This document shows positions 1 through 5,082 of a DNA stretch of 7,987 nucleotides, in pieces. Position numbers and translations under genes: made by a program. The notes under the pieces were generated by a model. That model ran no database searches and was not told the origin of the DNA. It saw only the letters and a program-made list of their open reading frames with translations. Position 1 is the stretch's first letter. The number at the start of each line of letters is the position of its first letter. The stretch comes from Bacteroidota bacterium (GTDB taxonomy: Bacteria; Bacteroidota; Bacteroidia; Chitinophagales; Chitinophagaceae): contig JAPLER010000197.1 of NCBI GenBank assembly GCA_026391115.1, positions 11,863 to 19,849 on the forward strand. The letters are read 5' to 3'.

Positions 1-1609
1 TTTTGCGAAGCTTTTCAGTTTCTGCCTGAACCATTCGTTTAACAGGTATTCCAGTCATCATACTCACTACTTCAGCAATATGCTCCTCATTAATTGGGAA
101 GCGTTTGTTTTTGCTATCTTCTTCCCAAATAGTTTTTGCTTTTTCAAGTTCATTACCTAAGTTTTTTTCCTTATCACGCAACGCAGCAGCTTCTTCAAAT
201 TTTTGAGATTTTACTACTCTGTTTTTTTCAACTTTTACTTCTTCAATTTTCTTTTCAAGCTCAACAATATCTTGCGGTACATTAATGTTTTTCAAATGCA
301 CTCTAGCACCAACTTCATCCAATACATCAATGGCTTTATCTGGCAATAGCCTATCGGTCATATATCTATCACTCAATTTTACACAAGCCTCAATAGCAGC
401 ATCGTCATAAGTAACATTGTGATAAGCTTCGTAAGTCGCTTTAATATTAGTCAATATTTCAATAGTTTCTTCAACACTTGGCGGCTCAACCAAAACTTTT
501 TGAAAACGTCTATCCAATGCACCATCTTTTTCAATGTACATTCTATACTCATCAAGTGTACTAGCACCAATACATTGCAATTCTCCACGAGCCAAAGCTG
601 GTTTAAAAATATTGCTAGCATCTAAACTTCCACTTGCACCACCTGCACCCACTATAGTATGAATTTCATCTATAAATAAAATTACATCTCTGTTTTTTTT
701 CTTCTTTTTCATTATCGCTTTCATTCTTTCTTCAAACTGTCCACGATATTTTGTACCAGCTACCAATGCAGCAAGATCAAGACTTATCACTCTTTTATCA
801 AATAAAACTCGGCTTACTTTTCTTTGAATAATTCTTAAAGCCAAACCTTCTACAATGGCAGTTTTACCTACACCCGGCTCACCAATTAAGATTGGATTAT
901 TCTTTTTTCTTCTACTTAAAATCTGGCTTACTCTTTCTATTTCATTTTCTCTACCAACAATTGGGTCAAGATTTCCTGCTTCTGCAATCTTAGTAATGTC
1001 TCTACCAAAATTATCTAAAACAGGCGTTTTGCTTTTGGTAGTAGCACCTTGTTTGGCACCTGCTGGTTGCTGAGGTTTAAACGATTTATCATCATCAAAA
1101 TCATCATCATCACCATCGGTAAATTCTGATTTTGGATTTGGTGGAGGTGTTGTATTTATTGGATTTGACGATGTACCCACCATTCCTAATTCATTTCTAA
1201 AAATATCATAATCAATATTAAACTGATTCAATATTTGCGTAGCTAAATTTTCTTTATTTTTTAAAATAGAAAGTACAATATGTTCGCTTTCTACCAATGG
1301 AGATTTTAAAGCTTTGGCTTCTAAAACTGTTATACGAATTACTTTTTCTGCTTGCTTGGTCAATGGCAAACTATTAATGTTTGCAATGGTTTTACCAGCT
1401 TTATCTTTAATAGCCAATTCAACTTCTTTGCGTAATTCATATAAGTCCACATCAAGACTTTGCAACACTTTAACTGCAACATTTTCACCATCACGTATCA
1501 AGCCCAACAATAAATGTTCTGTTCCAATAAAGTCATTACCCAGTCTCAATGCTTCTTCTCTACTAAAAGCAATTATCTCTTTTACCTGTGCTGAAAAATT
1601 ATTATCCAT
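1..1609 (-). CDS. clpC: ATP-dependent Clp protease ATPase subunit ClpC, N-terminal part (3' end off-window)
   Basis: ClpC is a cytoplasmic AAA+ unfoldase that feeds substrates to the ClpP peptidase; the partner ClpP is not in the window. The 536 visible codons show the family order. Two Clp-N repeats span about residues 1-140 (GTEHLLLGL at 30-37 region, a second SEHIVLSIL near 108-116). A Pro- and Asp-rich linker follows at 144-195. The first AAA+ domain starts near 200 and has Walker A GEPGVGKT (243-250), a pore-loop segment GTKYRGQFEER (285-295), Walker B ILFIDEIH (310-317) and an arginine-finger region GALDRRF (363-369). The middle domain carries a UVR-like motif (QKFEEAAALRD, 469-479), which distinguishes ClpC from ClpB. 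The second AAA+ domain and the ClpP-binding loop are beyond the left edge. The start is the ATG at 1609, which gives a normal Clp-N beginning (MDNNFSAQVKEII). No Shine-Dalgarno is visible, as usual in Bacteroidota. A Lys-rich run (300-305) just before Walker B is locally unusual. Confidence 0.95.
   Translation of the reverse strand, partial: MDNNFSAQVKEIIAFSREEALRLGNDFIGTEHLLLGLIRDGENVAVKVLQSLDVDLYELRKEVELAIKDKAGKTIANINSLPLTKQAEKVIRITVLEAKALKSPLVESEHIVLSILKNKENLATQILNQFNIDYDIFRNELGMVGTSSNPINTTPPPNPKSEFTDGDDDDFDDDKSFKPQQPAGAKQGATTKSKTPVLDNFGRDITKIAEAGNLDPIVGRENEIERVSQILSRRKKNNPILIGEPGVGKTAIVEGLALRIIQRKVSRVLFDKRVISLDLAALVAGTKYRGQFEERMKAIMKKKKKNRDVILFIDEIHTIVGAGGASGSLDASNIFKPALARGELQCIGASTLDEYRMYIEKDGALDRRFQKVLVEPPSVEETIEILTNIKATYEAYHNVTYDDAAIEACVKLSDRYMTDRLLPDKAIDVLDEVGARVHLKNINVPQDIVELEKKIEEVKVEKNRVVKSQKFEEAAALRDKEKNLGNELEKAKTIWEEDSKNKRFPINEEHIAEVVSMMTGIPVKRMVQAETEKLRK
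1088..1111 (-). repeat. Asp-codon triplet run in the ClpC linker
   Basis: Within clpC, eight consecutive codons are seven Asp (all GAT) interrupted by one Phe. They encode the acidic stretch at residues 167-174, between the N-domain and the first ATPase domain. This is a simple-sequence tract in a flexible linker. Length variation in such GAT repeats would be in frame and probably tolerated. Confidence 0.7.
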
Positions 1610-1631
1610 AACGCTTATTTTATATTTTAAA

Positions 1632-1660
1632 GTACGTTGTAAATATAATTTACGATGTAC
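1632..1660. promoter_or_regulatory. 29-base imperfect palindrome upstream of clpC (candidate operator)
   Basis: The sequence reads GTAC-GTT-GTAAAT-ATA-ATTTAC-GAT-GTAC. It is an inverted repeat with 11 of 13 arm positions complementary around a three-base centre. It lies 23 bases upstream of the clpC ATG, where a promoter or operator would be expected. On the clpC strand the centre also contains TATATTTA (1640-1647), one mismatch from the Bacteroidota -7 element TAnnTTTG, although no well-spaced -33 TTG is seen. A dimeric repressor site overlapping the promoter is an inference. The site does not resemble the known CtsR heptad repeat. Confidence 0.35.
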
Positions 1661-1740
1661 AATTTTAGATTTCGATTTACAAAACTCTTATAACACTTTG
1701 CTAATTTGCAGCTCTGCGTGAAAATCAATTTTATTCATCC

Positions 1741-1781
1741 AACTATTCATTTTTCACTATTATCTTTAAACTATTAACTAA
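1741..1781. repeat. Low-complexity ACTATTAAC-type intergenic repeat, copy 1
   Basis: This stretch is built from variations of ACTATTAAC and TTTTCACT (for example ACTATT, then TTTTTCACTATTA, then ACTATTAACTAAC). It resembles, in inverted orientation, the stretch at 3188-3216 between lepB and kynA. Both copies are intergenic and outside coding sequence. Repeats of this composition are common between genes in Bacteroidota genomes, from general recollection. Function unknown; similarity by chance in AT-rich DNA is possible. Confidence 0.35.
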
Positions 1782-1799
1782 CAGTACAATAATAACGAA

Positions 1800-1807
1800 T
1801 AATTTTG
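1800..1807 (+). promoter_or_regulatory. Candidate -7 element for the STAS gene
   Basis: TAATTTTG matches the Bacteroidota -7 consensus TAnnTTTG at all six fixed positions. It lies 50 bases upstream of the ATG at 1858, which would give a leader of roughly 40-45 bases. No TTG is seen at the expected -33 position (about 19-21 bases upstream), and in AT-rich DNA such matches arise by chance, so support is weak. Confidence 0.3.
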
Positions 1808-1857
1808 TCTAAAGTTGCAAAGAAATTATTACAAAAAAACATTGTTAAAAACTTATT

Positions 1858-2241
1858 ATGGAAATCAAAATTAGTACCAAAGAAAAGTTCACAGTTTTAA
1901 CACCTGTTACGCCACATTTAACTGACACACTTACCGAACAATTGATTGCAGCCTGCACAAATTGTTTAAATTCAGAAATAAAAAATGTTATACTAAACTT
2001 ACAAGCTGTTACTGCTATTGACGTTGAGGCTGCTAATAACCTTACTAACTTACAACAACAATTTTATGAAAATAATGTCAGTTTTGTAATTTGTGAAATG
2101 AAACCACAACTTGAAGATGCTTTTGATAAACTTGAGTTACTTGAAGTATTAAACGCCACACCCACCGAAAGTGAAGCTTGGGACATTGTGCAAATAGAAG
2201 AAATCGAAAGAGAGTTGATGGATGGAGAAGATGCTGAGTAA
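1858..2241 (+). CDS. STAS-domain protein (anti-sigma factor antagonist-like)
   Basis: A 127-residue cytoplasmic protein with the fold signature of a STAS domain: N-terminal beta strand (KFTVLTPV, 10-17), helix, the central strand and loop NVILNLQAVTAID (43-55), helix, strand VSFVICEM (74-81) and a C-terminal helix. STAS proteins such as SpoIIAA bind partner-switching kinases and are controlled by phosphorylation of a Ser directly after the Asp of the ID-S-S-G motif. Here the motif reads IDVEAANNL (54-62), so Val56 replaces that Ser and the control must differ or be absent. An acidic tail (about 101-127, ending MDGEDAE) extends beyond the core. No anti-sigma kinase or phosphatase gene is adjacent. 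The start is the ATG at 1858; no Shine-Dalgarno is seen. The STAS assignment is fairly firm; the biological role is unknown. Confidence 0.82.
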   Translation: MEIKISTKEKFTVLTPVTPHLTDTLTEQLIAACTNCLNSEIKNVILNLQAVTAIDVEAANNLTNLQQQFYENNVSFVICEMKPQLEDAFDKLELLEVLNATPTESEAWDIVQIEEIERELMDGEDAE

Positions 2242-2245
2242 TTAA

Positions 2246-3178
2246 CTATTCAATCACTTCAATACCCTCTAAATTAGTAATTCCCCAATTTTCTAATTCA
2301 TCTTTATTCCAAAGGTTTGGAAAGAAAATCCGTTTTTGATATCGTGGGTGCATATACTTCTGCCAATGGCTGCCACCAGTAGCTTCACCATCGCCAATGT
2401 ACTTTTTTGCAGCGTTTAAGTGGGCCATTACCCAACGCACATTTACAGTCCAATCGTAATGGCGTAAAGCATTAATGAGTTCTTTATTATCTTTTTCTTG
2501 TTGTGGCAAAGAATTATACTTTTTATAAAGATTATGTTCGTTATAAATCTTCATAAAAGTAATAAATTCTTCTTTGTAGCGATTCTCAAAATTGGTGAGC
2601 AACATTGACTTTTTTCCTGTTGTATAGTCTTTACCAGCAGCTTGCCAATACAAGTGTTCAAAGGCGTGTTCAAAAGGAGTTTCTCTATCTATAGTGGCTC
2701 TAAAACGAATATCAATAAGGTTAATTAATTCGGTACTTGCAAATTCAATTTTTCGGTATTGTGCAGATTGGAAGCCACTTGCAGGAGTTAGTGTATTTCT
2801 AAATTGCATATACTGTTCTGGTAACATACCATCGCCCATAATGGCAAATGATTCTGCAAGTAAATCAAAATACCTACTAATTCTATTTAAGTGCAAACTA
2901 AATTTTTGTGTGGTAATATTTTCTGTTTCATAAACTTGATCAATCTCCCACAACACCATTTTAAAAAGCAATTCATTAATTTGATGATACATTATAAATA
3001 CCATTTCATCTGGCATTTGTGTACGTTGATTTTGTAAACCTAATAAAGCATCAACTTGTATATATTCCCAATAAGTAATAGGCTTTGAAGCAAGTAATCC
3101 TGCTAGATGCACATTGGCATCTTGACCTATGGCTGTATATTTTTCATCAATGGCTTGCAAAAGTTCTTCTCGTGTCAT
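2246..3178 (-). CDS. kynA: Tryptophan 2,3-dioxygenase (heme-dependent)
   Basis: Catalyses the first step of the kynurenine pathway, oxidising L-tryptophan with O2 to N-formylkynurenine; it is a cytoplasmic heme enzyme, tetrameric in characterised members. Numbering from the ATG at 3178 (310 aa), the family motifs are visible: TYWEYIQVDALLGLQN (35-50); YHQINELLFK (64-73) with the active-site His65; SGFQSAQYRKIEF (134-146) with the substrate-binding Arg142; a probable proximal heme ligand His253 in MAHLNAAKKYIG; and the TGGS loop (267-270) contacting substrate. Length and motif order are normal. An in-frame TTG at 3187 would add three residues, but the ATG is preferred because it fits the usual MT-start. 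The stop is four bases from that of the convergent STAS gene, leaving no room for a separate terminator. lepB lies 47 bases upstream on the same strand, so co-transcription is possible. No other kynurenine-pathway gene is visible, so catabolism versus NAD synthesis cannot be decided. Confidence 0.93.
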   Translation of the reverse strand: MTREELLQAIDEKYTAIGQDANVHLAGLLASKPITYWEYIQVDALLGLQNQRTQMPDEMVFIMYHQINELLFKMVLWEIDQVYETENITTQKFSLHLNRISRYFDLLAESFAIMGDGMLPEQYMQFRNTLTPASGFQSAQYRKIEFASTELINLIDIRFRATIDRETPFEHAFEHLYWQAAGKDYTTGKKSMLLTNFENRYKEEFITFMKIYNEHNLYKKYNSLPQQEKDNKELINALRHYDWTVNVRWVMAHLNAAKKYIGDGEATGGSHWQKYMHPRYQKRIFFPNLWNKDELENWGITNLEGIEVIE

Positions 3179-3187
3179 TACTCTCAA

Positions 3188-3216
3188 TTAATAGTTAACA
3201 GTGAAAAGTTAATAGT
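3188..3216. repeat. Low-complexity TTAATAGT-type intergenic repeat, copy 2
   Basis: The whole 47-base gap between lepB and kynA is dominated by TTAATAGTTAAC, GTGAAAAG and TTAATAGT. On the minus strand this reads ACTATTAAC, TTTTCACT, GTTAACTATTAA, closely resembling the plus-strand order at 1741-1781. In a chance plus-strand frame it reads QLIVNSEKLIVN, a type of spurious peptide I recall from Bacteroidota annotations. Function unknown. Confidence 0.4.
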
Positions 3217-3225
3217 AAATTACAA

Positions 3226-4857
3226 TTATTTAATGCTCTTAAATATTCTATTCCATCTTGGTCCACCATCCCAACTAAACCAAATCATAGAAGCTTTGCC
3301 AACAATATGTGTTTCTGGCACAAAGCCCCAAAATCTACTATCTTGGCTAGTGTGCCTATCGTCACCCATCATCCAATAATAATTGTATTTAAAAGTGTAA
3401 GTTGTAGAAAGTTTATCATCAATATAAATACCTTCTGGCTTTAATTCAAGTTTATGGTCTTCATAAACACTAATTAATCTTTTATATAAAGCAATATTTG
3501 TTGCATCAATTTTTACTGTAACATTTTTTTGAGGAACAGTTATTGGTCCATAATTATCAATGCTATTTTTAAAATGTAATGAATCGAATGGAAAGAAATC
3601 GAATTGAGCTGCATAGCTAGAATAATTATCAGGCAATGTTTTAATTGATGTAATTCCTGGAACTTTTGAAAGTTTAATGCTATCGTCAACGGTCAATGGA
3701 ATTTGTGCCATACCGCTATTTTGCAAACTTTCTGCAATGCCTGCTCTTAGTGCTTCATACTGCTGATCTATTCTTATATTAATACCATACTCCTTTTGCC
3801 AATTGTTCAAATTATAACTCTTTTTTTCAGCTGTAACAACATAAAATTTTTGGGAACCTTCTGCTACATCTGCCTTTTTTCCATTAATGTACAAAATACC
3901 ATTGATTACCTGAAATGTATCACCAGCAATTGCTACACATCTTTTGATGTAGTTGTCAGCCTTGTCATAAGGATGTACTAATAACAATTTATTATTTTCT
4001 AGAATTGTTTTTAATATGTCTGAATTTGGGTAGCGAACTTCTTGCAACCCTTTATCATCAATACTTGCACCCTTTGCTGTTCTTTCTGTTTCAATATCGC
4101 TTTCATTTAAAAAAACAGATTTTCTCATTGCCGAAAAATAAGGCCTGGCTGAACCATAATCAGGCAAATTAATCACTGTATCACCTTCAGGAAAATTGAA
4201 TACTACAACATCATTCCTTTTAACATCTGTATATCCAGGTAAACGTTTGTAAGATAATTGAATCCACTTTAAATAAGATGGTGTTTGTGATGCTGGCATT
4301 AAGTTATGTACAAATGGAAAACTCAATGGTGTTTTAGGAATTCTTTGTCCATAAGCTATTTTATTTACAAATAAGAAGTCATTTACTTGCAATGTTTTTT
4401 CCATTGAACCTGTTGGAATAACATAAGCTTCAAACACAAAGGTTCTAATAATAGTTGCTGCAACAACAGCAAATACAATGGCATCAATCCACTCGCGTGA
4501 TGCAGGTTTTTTATATTTATCAAATGCAGACTGCCCAACAAATTTTTCTTTATCGCTAAACCCTAAATAAGGGAAATAAATAAAGGGTAAGAATATGGCG
4601 AATGTATGGTGTATAACATTTGTACGATTAAAATGCATCGTAAAAATTATTGTAATCCAAATGGTAATAAACTGCCCTGCAATGGGAATTAATTGCAGCC
4701 AAAACCAATATTTTTTAATATTACATTTTTCTACAATCAACCAAGTATTATAAAAAGGAATAAAAGCTTTCCAAGATTCAATACCCGCTTTTTTAAACAT
4801 ACCATATATACCAATATGCCATCCTATTGTTCCAATAATAAATAAAAATAATCCCAT
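3226..4857 (-). CDS. lepB: Signal peptidase I, long Bacteroidota form with extra N-terminal membrane domain
   Basis: Inner-membrane Ser/Lys protease that removes Sec signal peptides on the outer face of the cytoplasmic membrane. The catalytic serine is Ser151 in VIPTGSMEKTL (146-156), directly after a membrane segment (about 122-143). The general-base lysine is Lys305 in YIKRCVAIAGD (303-313), and the conserved late box is GDDRHTSQDSR (498-508). At 543 aa it is much longer than E. coli LepB (324 aa). Residues 1-100 form an additional hydrophobic region with KAGIESWKAFIPFYNTW (23-39), resembling the DUF5684 membrane domain, and the Ser-Lys and Lys-box E spacings are both expanded (154 and about 195-200 residues). 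Box E has Asp500 where GDNR is usual. The start is the ATG at 4857; no Shine-Dalgarno is seen. A terminator upstream isolates it from the surface-protein gene, and kynA follows 47 bases downstream. Confidence 0.95.
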   Translation of the reverse strand: MGLFLFIIGTIGWHIGIYGMFKKAGIESWKAFIPFYNTWLIVEKCNIKKYWFWLQLIPIAGQFITIWITIIFTMHFNRTNVIHHTFAIFLPFIYFPYLGFSDKEKFVGQSAFDKYKKPASREWIDAIVFAVVAATIIRTFVFEAYVIPTGSMEKTLQVNDFLFVNKIAYGQRIPKTPLSFPFVHNLMPASQTPSYLKWIQLSYKRLPGYTDVKRNDVVVFNFPEGDTVINLPDYGSARPYFSAMRKSVFLNESDIETERTAKGASIDDKGLQEVRYPNSDILKTILENNKLLLVHPYDKADNYIKRCVAIAGDTFQVINGILYINGKKADVAEGSQKFYVVTAEKKSYNLNNWQKEYGINIRIDQQYEALRAGIAESLQNSGMAQIPLTVDDSIKLSKVPGITSIKTLPDNYSSYAAQFDFFPFDSLHFKNSIDNYGPITVPQKNVTVKIDATNIALYKRLISVYEDHKLELKPEGIYIDDKLSTTYTFKYNYYWMMGDDRHTSQDSRFWGFVPETHIVGKASMIWFSWDGGPRWNRIFKSIK

Positions 4858-4878
4858 AAATTCTTTTTAAAAGTGTTG

Positions 4879-4886
4879 CAAATGTA
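4879..4886 (-). promoter_or_regulatory. Candidate -7 promoter element for lepB
   Basis: On the minus strand this reads TACATTTG, matching the Bacteroidota -7 consensus TAnnTTTG at all fixed positions. It lies 22 bases upstream of the lepB ATG, implying a short leader of about 15 bases. The -33 region has only a partial TTG-like match (TTC about 20 bases upstream). Its place between a terminator and the gene start makes it the best lepB promoter candidate. Confidence 0.42.
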
Positions 4887-4916
4887 GGTTTATGCACCTA
4901 AGTTTTGAAGTGTGTG

Positions 4917-4929
4917 TGCAACAGTTGCA
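4917..4929. promoter_or_regulatory. 13-base perfect palindrome upstream of lepB
   Basis: TGCAAC-A-GTTGCA is a perfect inverted repeat with six-base arms, 60 bases upstream of the lepB ATG. Its right half is part of GTTGCAAAT, repeated exactly at 4875-4883 and overlapping the promoter candidate. It could be a regulator-binding site, but no factor is known to me. Confidence 0.25.
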
Positions 4930-4960
4930 AATTATTACAAATCATTTGTTAAAATTTTCC

Positions 4961-4991
4961 AAAAAAAGAGACAACCTTTTCGGTTGTCTCT
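4961..4991 (-). terminator. Rho-independent terminator of the surface-protein gene
   Basis: On the minus strand a perfect ten-base-pair stem (AGAGACAACC / GGTTGTCTCT) with a five-base GAAAA loop is followed directly by seven T residues. It lies about 90 bases after the stop of the gene ending at 5083 and upstream of lepB. The plus-strand side lacks a T tract, so it acts in one direction. It should prevent read-through into lepB. Confidence 0.9.
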
Positions 4992-5082
4992 ATGCTTAAA
5001 TCAACATAAATGGTTAGCAAATCAATAAATATGTAGGAAACCCTCATCACCTAATATTTCATTTACAACTAACCAAATGCTT

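Larger units (their letters stand above)
1610..1857. other. Divergent intergenic region between clpC and the STAS gene
   Basis: This 248-base AT-rich stretch separates two divergently transcribed genes and must hold both promoters. It contains the palindrome at 1632-1660 near clpC, a low-complexity repeat at 1741-1781, and a TAnnTTTG match at 1800-1807. I see no tRNA, no intrinsic terminator and no convincing small ORF. The plus-strand open frame that runs from inside clpC into this region is antisense and has no family resemblance. Confidence 0.7.
4858..5082. other. Intergenic region between the surface-protein gene and lepB
   Basis: These 225 bases hold, in minus-strand order, the 3' untranslated region of the surface-protein gene (5082 down to the terminator at 4961-4991) and then the lepB upstream region. 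The latter contains a short palindrome (4917-4929), a nine-base direct repeat GTTGCAAAT (4875-4883 and 4924-4932) and a promoter candidate (4879-4886). No RNA gene or credible ORF is seen. Confidence 0.75.

Noticed and set aside
1314..1721. Plus-strand 135-codon open frame overlapping the clpC start
   Set aside because: It lies antisense to the well-conserved clpC N-terminus, shows no family resemblance, and its end runs into the regulatory region.
3179..3187. TTG start for kynA, three codons upstream
   Set aside because: An ATG at 3178 gives a start typical of the family; the TTG adds only three residues without better initiation signals.
3107..3379. Plus-strand 90-codon open frame across the kynA-lepB junction
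   Set aside because: It spans the antisense of two conserved genes and the low-complexity intergenic repeat, which gives it the LIVNSEKLIVN stretch typical of spurious calls.
4885..4900. Small hairpin TAGGT / ACCTA upstream of lepB
   Set aside because: A five-base stem with a six-base loop is too weak in AT-rich DNA to call a riboswitch or terminator.
5011..5075. Inverted repeat TGGTTAG / CTAACCA after the surface-protein gene
   Set aside because: The arms are only seven bases with a 51-base loop and no T tract; the strong hairpin at 4961-4991 explains termination.
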